Shown: piece by piece, positions 48,585-60,935 of the stretch
Layout: every line of letters starts with the position of its first letter
How positions within the stretch are numbered: position 1 is the first letter of the stretch
Assembly (NCBI GenBank): GCA_026545765.1
Contig: CM048840.1
Coordinates: 21,766,765-21,830,764, forward strand
Length of the DNA stretch: 64,000 bases
From: Plantago major
Taxonomy: Eukaryota > Streptophyta > Magnoliopsida > Lamiales > Plantaginaceae
Direction of reading: 5' to 3'
Notes under the pieces: generated by a model
Seen by the model: the letters and a program-made list of their open reading frames with translations, nothing else
The model's database searches: none
Told to the model about the DNA's origin: nothing
Program-made: the position numbers and the translations under genes

Positions 48585-51500
48585 TCAATGGCTGCTACCT
48601 CCATCCGGGATTTTAACCTGCTCATAAGCATTGAGCATCTCCGCATTGAACTTCTCAAGAGCTTCAAGAACCAGAACAAAACCATTTTGGAGAACGCCTG
48701 AAGTAACGTCTTTCAGTTGTTTGACCACTTGCTCATGCTTCCTCCGCGCTTCATGGAACTTGCTTCTAATCGGCCTCAAGCCCGCATACAGAGTCCCAAG
48801 TGGTGAATTTTCCTCAATACTGTAATTCGCATCAGCTTCTCTGAGCAAAGATGCGTACTGATCCCAGTTCACACCATTCTCCTCACAATACTTCTTCATT
48901 TGCCTGTCATGATTGTTCGAAAGGTACTCAAATCTGAGTCTCTGGTGCCTCTCCTCATTTAAGTTCTGCCTTAACTGACGCAGGAGTGAAGCGAAGTTGT
49001 TAATTGCCTGTATTACATCAACAGTTCTCACTTTTTTTATCGCATCATGCCAGTTGCTACAGATGGCTAAAACTGTTGGCATGGGGAGGCTGTTGCTTGA
49101 TGAACAGGAAACATTCGCATCTTTTTGTTCTCGTAGCTGGCATTTCATTAGCCACTTTCTCATCGATGATACAAATTCTTTGTGGTTTCGCACCCAGTTA
49201 GAGAAGGCTGTTCCAAGCTTTAACATCACAGCTTCCAGGTTCTCTGTTGCCTTCAAACTTGAATCACAGGTCATGCAAGTTATGTCTGCATCAGCTTGGC
49301 CCTTTAAGATGGCTTCCGTGTGTTTCTTGTAAGACTCAGATGAGAATTTCCAAAGTTTATGCAACCTATATATCAATCAGATCAGCACCAAACATTATTT
49401 TTAAGTGAAATAATGGGTTAGCGGTAAAATAAGAATGGGTTAATTCCACAAATGATACTCAACTATTTAAGTTGTGCCACAAATGATACTCACCTTTTAT
49501 TTTACCCACTACAAATACTCAACTATTAATTTAGTGACACAAATGGTACTTTGGTCGGATTGCCTACCGGACGGCGAGGGTATTTTAGTAGTTTGTGGCA
49601 AAATTGTAAATAAAAACAAAACCAAACAAAATGAAAGAACCCTAAATAAAATACTTTAAGCTTCAAGTGATCAACTTGTTCCTCTCTTTCTATCAAGGCC
49701 GTGGTATTATCTTCTTCAGCTAATATGCCATGGAAAAAGTTTATTGCAATCAAGGCACTCCTAGGATACAAACCCAACCTCCAACTACCATAAAGTTTGC
49801 TGAACATGAAAATGTTGGGAAGTTAAGCTCTTCACAGCATGTTAGAAGAAATGTTAATAACGTAGTGCATGCCGAAGAAGAGCCTTTCTTAATTTTAGGC
49901 TTCTTTACTTGCATTATTTAAATTTTAATCTATTGGTTTGGTTTTGGGGGTTAAGAACCAGTGATTTGTTGCATTATCTAGTGGTTTGGTTGTAACATGT
50001 ACGGTGGTCATGAACAAAAAATTGGTGATTTTTATCGTTGAGGTGTTTACTGTTTATTTTTTGCTAATACATCTCTTGTGATTTTCTGGTCAATTTTAGA
50101 CTGAATTTTTGTACTCCGGTTGATTTTTCCGGTTGATCATTATGTTACTCCGGTTGATTTTTCCGGATAGTTGAGTACTTATAGTGGGTAAAATAAAAGG
50201 TGAGTATCATTTGTTAAATAGTTGAGTATCATTTGTGGAATTAAGCCTATAAGAAAAAACTGAAGGTAATTCCATCTTAAGTGCAATTCAATGTGATCAG
50301 CCACAGTACCAGAGTTTAATAAAGATAATATGGGTGCTCAAAGTACAGAGAATTGATAAATCAAGATTCTAATTTTTCATATATACCACATGCAGCCTGG
50401 ACAGCAGGCAGTATAGCAATTTCCACTCACAGAGTTGAGTCAATCGAATGCCAAACAAAAACTTAGGAAATGTGTTAGAAATAAAGGGAAAATTTCAGAT
50501 ATAGGCCTGTAATGTGGTCTTAATCCATATATAGTTCTTTAATGCGGTAGTTATCAGATATAGTCATGTAACGTGGTTTCAATCCATATGTGGCCAACAC
50601 TTGACCAGACATCCGATGACGCGTGTTTCAAAGTGCAATTCATTGAAAAGAAAAAGAATGAAAGACTTCATATGTTGTTCGAAATCAATTTCGGATCATA
50701 ATTTTTTCTTTAAAGATGAGATTGAACATTTATCTTTTTTCCATTTTTCTTTCAATAAAGTGCGTTTAAAAACAAGTGTCACAGTAATGGCCGGTCATAT
50801 AGCAGTCAAGTTGCACGGAGGACCTCGAGAGGAGTTTTTGCCACATTATTGGATTATATATGACAAGTACCACATTAAAGGGTCATATATGAACCAAAGC
50901 CACATTACCGGATCATATCTGGACCGGAAATTTATAATACCAATTCCTGATGTTAACAAGCACATGTAATATTAATGGGAAATGAAGAAAATAGAAAAGA
51001 GCATCCGAGCCCTTTCAGTTTATACAACCAAGAATATAGCGACATACATTTTTACTATAACTACTTTGACCAGCCATTCTTTTGGAAAATAGACCAGGCT
51101 TACCACACTTGTGGCTGAAAATGAGACAAATGGCTTAAAATAATGATTTCATGTTCTTTTACAATCATTTTCCTGGTTGTAATTTCTTTTTCAGAATCAA
51201 ATTTAGCTATAGAAACAGCTCTATTACTTTCTTATACAAGTGAAGTGATAGTAAAATAAGTGGATGAGAACATGTGTAAACAAAAGCTACAATACCTGCA
51301 GATGAATTCACACAATTGTGGCTGCAGTTCATTATCCCTGATGTCGAATGCCCTCGTTACTATCTCTTTTACCTTTGAAATGGCAACATCAATCCCTGGA
51401 GTCAATTTTCGGAGTGATAACTGACTAGCATCTATCTTGCATGACTCTGCTCCTCTGTCGTCCAGCATCTTCAACTTCAGCAACTCTCTGTCAAAAAATT

Positions 51501-54500
51501 TTCTGAGTTTTTCTTCACCCTGATTAGTGCAGAACAGTATTTAGATGAGATTTACTTGGTGAAACAGAAGAGCAGCTAGAGTTGAACGATAATCTTCCAA
51601 AGAAAAATGATTTGAATATACACGTATCATGTATGTCAATATATTACCTTAACTTCCTCGTAAAGTTTGTTCTCCCAACTATACAACTTCTGTAGTGTCA
51701 ATGAGAGGTTGGGTGATGTCCTGCTGGTTTCATTCTCAAATTTCAAAAGCTCACCGCTCACCATCCTCATCTTTCTATAACCTTGCCTTCTGAACAATCC
51801 AAGTTCCAGTGGTGACTTGCCTTTAGGTGAGGCTCCTGAATTATCAATGAATGAAGCAATGTCAATGGAAAAATGCGAATCAAGACATGGATAAAAAAAA
51901 AAAAAAAAAACTACAAGTCAAGTGAATTAATTAAATGGAATCATATATTAGCTCCGTAATATGCATATAGGCCAAAGACTTGAAAAACGATACTAGCAAT
52001 GAATTCTAGTGTAACGACAAAATCAGGGGGTGACTTGAGCTTGAAGCCTTCACCCTGGTCCAAAAACTGCAGATCGAAAAATCAATTCCCCAATCCATCT
52101 AATGTGCTCAAATGAAGATGTTTTTTATGCATCTACAATTGCAGTGTCCTATAAGCTTATCATCTCAGACCGGTACTCCACGACATAGTAGAACTGGCAT
52201 AAAATATAGACTAATTTATTTAACTTGTATAACTACCATACAACATTTAAACAAGTGTAAGAGTGCAGCCATTAGCAAATCCTCGTGCATTTCTGTGTCA
52301 TTTTTTTTTTTTTTTTTTGAGACAAGTCTTAGTGCATTAAAGACCTGAAGTTCGAGTAATGTGAATACGAGGTACAAACTTAGCCTGTAAACTTGAAACA
52401 TGCATAGAGCAATATATATATCTGGCGGAAGTACCAATAACAATCTCTAGTCAAACAATGCAACAAACTTATAATGTTTTAAACTAGGGTCCATACATAT
52501 CTGAAGTACTGGAAAAGCATATGATGGATCAATTATACTTCCAACATTTTGTAGTCTCATCAGTATATACACCAGAGATCAATTGACCCCTATAGAACCT
52601 AAAGATGCACGACCATATTTAGTGAAGAAATATGTATGAACTATGATGCAATTCAGTAATTGATCCTGATTATCACTCTAAATTTGCAGAAGAAATAAGA
52701 ACTCCAGTGAGCACTGTTTTGATTTTTGATTTATTATTAACATGATAAGAAATAGTTGTGGTCATGATTGGTGATATATTGTAAGACCAAAAAATTCTTC
52801 CAGATCTTAGATTTGGTTTTCTGTTACTTATTCCCAGTTGTAAAACTAGTCCAAGAAATGCTGTAGTAAAAAATGCTGATCTCAAGAATTTGCTTTGCTC
52901 TAAAGAAAAGGTTAATTCAGTAATAACAAGTATGATTTTCTGTTACTTATTTTTGGTAGAAAAACTAGTCCAGTACTGATCTCAAGAGTTCATTGCATTC
53001 TAAAGAAAAGGTTCATTCATAGTTTACAAGTAAACACAAATGTTAAAGGCCAAAATTTGAACTCCCTATGTCCTGGGATTCTATAAAGGACCACAAAATT
53101 GGTTAGGAACTGAATGCTGAAATTTCACCAGGTATACAGATTATGAAAATAGTGTTCAGTTACTGTATTAAGTGCGTTCTGTGTGATAAGTGACAAACAT
53201 GCAGGAAAATACAGCAGCAGTACCAATCATGATAACAATGTTCTGTAATGTTATTATGAAATGTGCTCTACGTGAACAATCTTGCTGGGCTAGATTTTTT
53301 TAAATGGACACTCATGACTCAACTCATGCAAAACACAGACTTACTGCCATGCTGCTCAGAAATAAGAAGTACCCATAACTTAATAGATTCCGTACCCTTG
53401 ATCAAGGTACTACTAGGTTCATACAGCTTGAGCAGCTCTGTGACGTTTCCAGCATGAATTCTAATGCTGTCAGATGCATCTTTAATTTCACTTAGGATTT
53501 CCTGTAGATGTCCTGAATTATGGACAGGCAAGTTTGGCATTGAAACATTATCTATTTGAGAAGATGACTGTTGCCTGTCGGCTGTTTCTAACTTCTCCTC
53601 TTGGGTAGACTCTATCTGCACCTCATTCATAGCAACTGCTTCATTACATTCCAGTTTCATCCTATCAGATCCAGACAAACTGAACCATGCCTCCTGATAT
53701 ATATTTTCAATTCCATCTTCAAGATTATGTTTGCCATTGTCAGAGACTTTGATATCAGCTTCCCCATGTTGATGATCATATACTTCAGTCTTTACAGCTT
53801 GCTCATAAATGTGACATTTGTCCAAATCCACCTCTGACTCTGTACATTCCTCACCTGAACAAACCTCCATGACCAGATCATCAACTTCACCCTCTAAGTC
53901 AGGTATTCCCTCACTCTTTCTAACCTCCCTTAAATACGCATAGTTGTTCAGAAAACTGGTAGAGTAACTATCCTGAAGATACGAACTAGTGAACCTATCT
54001 TGCACTGTGTTGAAGGGATTTACAAAATCCCAAGCTGAGAAATTGGAATATGGGGAATTTGATGAACCAACATGATTGTAAGTCTGGTAGGGCATAACAT
54101 TATTTAATGGAAGATCCCCATAACTATTGAACCTAACATCTGGCAATAAGTTATCTATGTTATGAATGGAAAACTCCTTAGCTCCATAATTAGTGCTAGC
54201 TACGATATCTGCTGAATAATTAATAGGTCTCTGATACAAAGGAGACTCGAAATTACCAGATTGGAAAAGATGCTCACTGCCAGGCTGAGGAAAACTACCA
54301 CATTGGAAAAGATGCTCACTGCCAGGCTGAGGAAAATTACCAGATTGGAAAAGATGCTCACTGCCAGGCTGAGGAAAACTACCAGATTGGGAAAAATTCC
54401 CATTTACAGACTGGGGGAAACTAAAACCTGGATGAAAATCATCAGACTGGAAATATTGTGCATTTTCAGACTGAAAAACGAAACTGCCAGAAGAAAAATT

Positions 54501-54878
54501 AGGTGAGCCATATGTGGATGGAACAGGCAGGACCTGAGGTTGCTCGGAAGATCTAAATGGGACCTCTACAAAGGATGGCTCATTGTCACCATCCTCCGAC
54601 TGATAGTGAGGATCTAACACACCATCAAAATAATCAGGAAATGTGACGGCACCACTCTCAGCACCATCGGACTCCAAAGAGGAGGAATTGAAACGAATGA
54701 CAAGCGCTTCCCCCACAAAACTCCTAATCCCATGTTCAACGTTTTCTAGGGATTGGAAATATTCCGTGTGAGCATGAGCTAAGGAAGAAAACGAATCCCT
54801 AGAAACCTTAATCAGATCTTTCCTCTCTCTACACAATCTCGTCACCTCTGTATCAATCTTAGACAGACCGCATCCCAT
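48585..54878 (-). CDS. DUF630/DUF632 protein (NRG2-like)
   Basis: Four coding exons, 53396-54878, 51648-51835, 51296-51519 and 48585-49365, join in frame to give 891 residues. The start MGCGLSKIDTEVTRLCRERK is the DUF630 domain, with glycine 2 and cysteine 3 suited to N-myristoylation and palmitoylation. A long polar middle region follows, with 14-residue repeats. The DUF632 domain spans about residues 480-820, from LQEILSEIKDASDSIRIHAG across the splice to SPLELGLFRRQGYRKMR, and LHKLWKFSSESYKKH. Family members include NRG2, a nitrate regulator in Arabidopsis, and rice REL2, a leaf-shape protein at the plasma membrane. Which role applies is not visible. A 5' UTR exon and intron likely lie upstream. 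Intron 3 holds two inverted-repeat elements, and the upstream intron another. Confidence 0.92.
49436..50248. mobile_element. MULE-like element in intron 3 of the DUF632 gene
   Basis: Left and right arms of about 80-90 bp are inverted copies, each carrying TTAATTCCACAAATGATACT, CTCAACTATT and CTTTTATTTTACCCACTA. The 7-bp ATAAGAA flanks both sides (49429-49435, 50249-50255); allowing end mismatches the duplication could be 9 bp. ACAAATGATACT-type ends are common in plant Mutator-like MITEs. The interior, 813 bp in all, has no transposase frame. Confidence 0.85.
50490..50935. mobile_element. second inverted-repeat element in intron 3
   Basis: The left arm has AAATTTCAGATATAGGCCTG, then TAATGTGGT and CATATATAG; the reversed right arm has the same words in order (AAATTTC, AGATATG, TAATGTGG, CATATATGA). 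Each arm also holds inner copies of the TAATGTGG motif. I found no clear target duplication (about five of nine matches), so it is older than its neighbour at 49436. Confidence 0.65.
54255..54380 (-). repeat. 42-bp coding tandem repeat, three units
   Basis: Three 42-bp units (54255, 54297, 54339) encode the 14-residue unit FPQPGSEHLFQSGN, with small changes, in the disordered middle of the DUF632 protein. The frame is kept. Confidence 0.95.
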
Positions 54879-55377
54879 CTTAACCAAATAGAGCGTAAGA
54901 CAAAAACTATAAATGGGATGACCCTCAAATTTAGCAAGCAAAAGATTTTCACCGAGAATGAATGAAAATGAACTCGCAAAATTTAACCTCTACTCAAACT
55001 CATAAACTTGAGCAAAAAACAATAAACATTTGGTAAAAATGAAAAACAGAGATAAGCACTCCGACAAAGCCAGCAGAGGTATGATAAGCAAGGCATTGAA
55101 TCGATCACAACAATATGCACAAATAACAAATTAATAGCAAAATCCCAATGTACATCACAGAAATACATAATTAGCCAAAAAAGGCAAATAAAATTGCAAA
55201 ACCAAAAACGGAATCAAAGTAATGGTGCTTGGCATTCAATTCTAAGTAAAGCACGCCCAGAATTTCATAAAAGGAAAACTTACAAATAAGAGACTCAGTA
55301 TTACAGGACTGCAATATTTAAAAAAAAAGGAAAATTTTATTTTGCAGTAAAACCTTTTCGTCGATTTTCAAGTTACA

Positions 55378-55808
55378 CCATTAACTTCTTTTAGAGGTTA
55401 CACTAAAACCCTTGTACAAACTAGGACTTTACACAAAGGTTGGATGATCGTTTGCACAATTGTGCCCCTAGTTGATGGTCTTACATTTTCCTTTTGTTGT
55501 TTTGTGTCTTTTCATTGATTTCTTCAATAGCATTGTAGACATGAAGAACAGTAATGAGTTTGTTGTCTCCTTTGAGTTTATACTTGCATTTGTACTTGAT
55601 TGCATGTTTTCTTCCTTATTCCTTAGTCATGTCTTGTTTACTTTCAATGATGTTGATACAAAATTACGAGTGAACAAGACAAATTCAAGAAGATCAAAAA
55701 AAGCCGCTTTGCAACTAGTAGAAGTGCTACGCTAATGTACATCCAACCTTTGTGTAAAGTCAGAGTTTTTATAAAGGTTTTAGTATAAATTCTAAAAAAA
55801 GATTAATG
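55378..55808. mobile_element. inverted-repeat element upstream of the DUF632 start
   Basis: Arms of about 65 bp match when one is reversed: ACTTTACACAAAGGTTGGATG on the inner side and ATTAA-CTT-TTTTAGA on the outer, with ACTAAAACC between. It lies between the start codon and a likely 5' UTR exon, so probably in a leader intron. An 87-codon open frame inside has no recognisable similarity. Target duplication not identified. Confidence 0.7.
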
Positions 55809-56197
55809 TTCCCTAAAATTGGAAAATAATTTCTTTTATATATTATATTTTCGATAATTTAATAGTTCTCCCCCTAACTTCCGAACTGTTCTAAGTAGAA
55901 AAAGTTCTAGTGAAAAAAAAAACATGTCAAGGCAACTACAAAAGCAGAAAAGGAATCAAAATCAGGTCAATTAGCTTCCAATTCAACTATATCCACACCC
56001 GTAAACTCATAAATGAAAATTTCACTATCAATTTACTGGTAATATGCAAGAGCTGAACGAATCATGTAATAGATTTTACAGGAATGCATAGCTAAATTCA
56101 AGAAATTACAAATTCAGGATAATGAATCAAATGGAAATTGGCATTCAATTCATCGTAATCCATAGGAATTCAGAAATCGAAAATTCTTACAACTTAC

Positions 56198-56400
56198 CAG
56201 TTATAGAAAATGAGCTGAATGATTCATGTAACAAGATCACACTGCGTATGAATCACTGTTTCCTTCCATCTCCTTTGATTCCGTCCAATTCGGCCAATTG
56301 AATTGGGTGAAATCAATCTCCATCTGTATACAGATTACAGAAACTGAGAACTGAGAAGACTGAGGAAATAGGTTTCTCTGTATACACTATACAGCAATTC
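56198..56400 (-). other. possible non-coding 5' UTR exon of the DUF632 gene
   Basis: On the minus strand a donor ACTG/GTAAGTTG occurs at 56197, and a T-rich acceptor TTTTTTGCTCAAG occurs at about 55008, shortly before the coding start. This would make a leader intron of about 1.2 kb. It is inferred from splice signals only. Confidence 0.35.
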
Positions 56401-56554
56401 GATTGTAATTTTACTAATTTCAAGCCCTATTAGTTTTTTTTCCGGATTTGGTCCTCCATTTTTATGAAAGTAGATACAAATACAATTTACCCCCTTATCG
56501 ACTATCGTACCTACAAGGCTACAACATGCTCGGTTTCATTTAATATTTAATTAT

Positions 56555-58016
56555 TGTTAGGAATATCTGTTTAGATTTTGATCAGTAACCCTAATAATTT
56601 ATCTTAGTTCAGAAAGATAACTAGTATTCTTAGTTCACTTGAACATTATAAAAGAGAAAGCTTACTGACTATGTTAGTCTAGCAAATCTTGTATATGATG
56701 TTAGGTCTCTGAATGTAATTTTTATATCTTTGAAGAAGACCAAGAAGCAAGCATCCAGCAGAAGGAAGTCATTTGTTGAAGATCAGAAGACTGCACAAGA
56801 TTGCTGAAGACTAAGGAGAAGTGTCTCATCGGAAACCTTGGCTCAGATACCTTGAAGAAATTAAGTGTCTTTGGAAGACAAGTATTTCAATAGGTCTCTG
56901 ATGCACAATTGGTCACTGAGAAAGGACTTGCAAAGCCTCATAAAGCTTGCATTGTTCCATTGACACTACAGACAAAAGTTAGTACAGTGCATTAATTACG
57001 CATACAGAGATGTCTGAGCAAAAGAGGAAATCTCTGTAAAGAGACAACGCTCACTGTCGTACTAACTTCAGATATCAATAGTTTGAATTTCATTGTGCCT
57101 AACGGATACTATTCAAACGACATGATTCTCAACTATAAATATCACCACTTAGAATGTTTGAAAAATACACTTGAACACCAGAACTACATACATTACTTTC
57201 AAGCATACAAGCCTTCTGCCTACTTACTCTCTAACTTACTGTTGCGACTAAAGCTCTTGAATTCTAAGTAGCACGAAAGTTCTAAGTGTCTTGATCCTTA
57301 ACAAGAATTGCATATGGTGAAGGAGTTGAATCCAGAAGATATAGTTGCGACTCATATCTGTGATTCATTCTCTTGAACAACATCAAGACTTGGGTCAGTA
57401 AAGAACAACTTACCATACATTGAAAAGTGTATTAAGTAATATTGATTCTACAAGAGCACTTCTAGATAACTGCATAAGTTATTAAGAGCCTGCTCACCTG
57501 ACAAACTACCATAACCAACACCACACCAGCATTGAACATAGGAAGTACTTGGCTTTGGAAGCTGAGGAATAGCTCAAAGGTTACTGAGTAGAGGAAGTAC
57601 TTGGTTGGGAAAACCAAGGAACAACTCAGGGGGAACACTTGGTTGGGAACCTAGTGTTAAAGGGATCAATAGATAGGATTTTGTAAGGGGAACTCATCAT
57701 CTTATCTTAGTGGATTCAAGTCCTGAGAAAGGACGAGTGGATTAGTTGAGGGATTACGCCACCCTTAGATACCACTATAAAGCTTTGTGTTATTTACTTA
57801 TTGCACTTTACTTACTGCTTATTTATTATTTGTTGAGTATTTACACACATTATAGCTTGCTGAGCACGTGCACTTATCACAGAAGTCCTCTGCTCTCTGA
57901 ATAAGTATCAGATACCTTCACAGATATCTGAGAAACTGTTTTATCGTCAAAAGTTTGAAAAGACTATTCAACCCCCCCCCCCCCAGTCTTTTACTTTGTC
58001 GTTATCTGGACCAACA
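56555..58016 (+). mobile_element. solo LTR, 1,462 bp
   Basis: The sequence begins TGTTAGGAATA and ends CTGGACCAACA, the usual TG...CA form, with a C-run and the CTTTGTCGTTATCTGG phrase near the end that is common in long copia LTRs. It is flanked by ATTAT (56550-56554) and ATTGT (58017-58021), a 5-bp duplication with one mismatch. No primer-binding site, internal sequence or second LTR is present, so the element was lost by LTR-LTR recombination. Strand is taken from TG to CA with the C-run at the 3' side. Confidence 0.82.
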
Positions 58017-58980
58017 ATTGTTTATTGCATAGTTATTTCCAGATCACTTATACCGAGAATTTAAAACAATAAATTTGGTCGGAGTATCTAAATTTGACGA
58101 GGAGTGTGTGCATATAATTGGATACTACCATTATTGAGTACCAAAATTGATGCAGTCCGTAGAATTTTCATAATTATATTTAAAACTCATAAATTTCAAT
58201 TTCTTGAATTGCAATTTCTTTAAATTTTGGATTAGCACGATACTTAGAATTAAATCATGCTTCCTTATATCCGATGAAGTCAAATATAATTTATTGACAG
58301 TTGCTCAAATACATTGTACCATAAATAAATTATAAGAAAACATCGAAGAATAGTTAGGTTAACCTTCTACAGGGAATTATAGCAGCTTCTTATACTAATT
58401 GTTGGAAGCATTCCAACTCCAGAAACTCAATTGAGACAAGAGGTTTGCATTTCTTTTCACACATTGGCAAATACCATATATATATGCTTTGTTTATCTTT
58501 TGGGGGTAAATAAAAATTGTTTATAAGTTGCTTGTGTGTATGTGTGTGTGTAACAGATGTTTATTGTTCATGTATATACATTTTCATATGTAATTGGTAC
58601 AACTGTTTTATAGAACTATTCAATTTTGAAAATGATATACTTTTTTTTTTCCTTTTTCCCCATAGATTTCACATTCGATCCTTGAAGGTTGTTGCCGTAA
58701 AAAGGTTAAATTGGGCAAAACAATCTACTAACATTAAAGTAACATTGAATGACTAAGAAAACAATAGAGAATCTAAAAAAAAAGAAGGAAAATGATCATA
58801 AAGGTGAAAAGTTAAAGTAGTGAGTTTCCTGACACCAACAATATAAATATGACATGTTCTATGTAAAACACTAGTTTATTTTCTTCATCTACAATCCTTC
58901 GGTGGTTTTCTTGATTTAGGTTTAAATTATATTTTTGCAGTTACTCTATATAATATCGATTTCTAAAATTAATATTTCAG
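58017..58980. other. intergenic DNA before the small unknown gene
   Basis: No gene is supported. A short TG microsatellite lies at about 58530-58555. The part near 58370-58720 may hold the promoter or leader of the next gene. Confidence 0.45.
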
Positions 58981-59951
58981 ATGGATTCAAAAAGCTTGGA
59001 CTCAAAGAAGTCTCCTCAAAACAGGGTGTTGAAAAATCACACTCCGGATGAAAATTTGGTAAATCTTATCTCAAGTGTGTCTGGGAAAAATGCATCAGAG
59101 CCCTTACAGGTATATCACTTAGTATAGATCTAATATTTTGCTTAAGTTTGTTTCATTTAATTTATGATAAATGAATTTCGTTCTTAATTGTGAGCAGATC
59201 TATGCACGTATAATTTATAAATTTCTTTATTCATTTGAGATGTACATATTACAGTCTTATCACTGTATATGTTTTATGTGTCGATGACTATAACCAATTT
59301 TGATATACTAATTGGCCTTTTAATATGATTATTACTTTTCCATACAAGAGATGTTCATCAAGATGCATCACAATCCATACGTAAAGAAGTGTGTCCATGT
59401 TAAAAGTATAAAGGTGTTTCATGTTATGACAAGGAAGAATTAATTGACACACATGAACATCTTTGTGTGCAAGTTTATGTGTACGTGCACATGTATGTGT
59501 ATGTGTACGTTTTTGGTTCTAGGCCATAACTATTGAATTGATTTTGACATCGTAATTTTACATTTATCTTTCAGGGAAGTTCAGGAAAAAAACAGAAGCT
59601 GGTCAATGCATTTCCAGTTGGTGTCATTCCAATTGATTTTCAATTTCCCAAGGAAGGTATGAATTATCAACATATCTACAACACATAATTGGGGGGCATA
59701 ACATGTGTAATGAGAGTTTGTTAATTTCTCAGTTGGGATAACATTTCTTCTTACTAAGGAATTCAATTGATGATTCCAGAGATATGTTGACTATTATTTA
59801 ATTTTAATTAACGTTATAAATTTTTTTTCTCTTCCCAGAGATATGTCCACAACAAGTGATGGAAAAATCTACTAGTGCTCAAACCAAATTAGATGACGAA
59901 GAATATGAAATATTCGCTTATCCTTTGAATAACCCAATAATCGAATTGTAG
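58981..59951 (+). CDS. small hypothetical protein, three exons
   Basis: Exons 58981-59109, 59575-59656 and 59839-59951 have good GT-AG signals and join in phase (0, then 1) to give 107 residues ending in TAG. I do not recognise the protein. It is lysine- and serine-rich at the start (MDSKSLDSKKSPQNR), with VNAFPVGVIPIDFQFPKE in the middle and an acidic end DDEEYEIFAYPLNNP. There is no signal peptide, membrane segment or cysteine pattern. It could be a complete small nuclear-type protein, or the C-terminal part of a larger gene with exons upstream. Three consistent junctions without any internal stop argue for a real coding history. Confidence 0.5.
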
Positions 59952-60840
59952 ATGAAATTCTACTACTTCTCGGTAAGCGTTTGTGCAAGACTTCCTTTTA
60001 GAATTATAAAATAAAATTGTCATTTTTGCGGATTGTGTGTCCTCAATTTGCATACTCAGGTTTCTAAAATAAGAATAACATTTTGGAGGGTTATATTTTC
60101 TCAATGCATGTATCGTTTTATTTTAGCAAATCTAAAATAATACATGTTATGTTTCTTACCGTGAATTGGTGGCATTGTAGTTTTTTGCATTTGGAATTGT
60201 TTTAGAGTTGGTATAACATGAGACAAATGATTTTGAGTTGTTTAAGATTATGTTTTAAATATATATATGTGTGTGCGTGCACGCGCGCAAGTTTTTCATT
60301 TGAATTATGATTGTATTACATGCTTTAATTATTATTATTTTTTGGGGGGAGGGGTTGATATATTCCCCTACAAACCATTCGCGCTAAAATCGATTGTTGT
60401 TCCTATACAGCTCGGACTATCTACGTTATGGATAAGTCATTACATATTCTATGTAATAGGATTTATGGGCCAAATCAATCAAATTAGGTTGGGATCATAA
60501 GACATCGGTTCTCAGGTGTTTGTTAAGACTATAGTTCGTCATTTTGGTTGAGACATAATGGCCCGCCGATGAGATGTCAACTGCCAATGAAATGTTATGA
60601 AAAAACTTAAAACATTTTTATATGGATGAAATAGTCATAATTTTGTTGTCACATACAACAATGCATTGTAGACTCATCGAAGAAAGCTAGTGCCATTGCA
60701 GAATGCGCTTGCATGAGTTGTTTAACTCAAAATTTTCATATACATCACAATGTGGGACGGTTTATCACTATACAATAAAATAATTAGTTAGAAATGAGTA
60801 AGTAGTAAGTAATTTTTCTTTAAATTTTATTGACATTTTT
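59952..60840. other. intergenic DNA
   Basis: No gene is supported. A 31-bp alternating purine-pyrimidine tract lies at 60259-60289. The right end meets the 3' end of the LINE. Confidence 0.5.
60259..60289. repeat. alternating purine-pyrimidine tract
   Basis: An unbroken alternation runs from ATATATAT through GTGTGTGCGTGC to ACGCGCGCA. Such tracts can adopt Z-DNA, especially the GC part. Confidence 0.9.
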
Positions 60841-60935
60841 TGGAACTAGAATATATTATCAATCTCCAAAAACAAATACAAAGCAAGAGGCGATCAAAAG
60901 TGATCCAGCCTAAGGTTCTCGAACAACTAGAGTTC

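Noticed and set aside
55472..55735. 87-codon open frame in an inverted-repeat element
   Set aside because: Hydrophobic, no recognisable family, and lies between transposon arms; most likely chance.
58370..58720. Extra upstream exon of the small unknown gene
   Set aside because: Acceptor- and donor-like words exist, but no combination gives a convincing coding exon.
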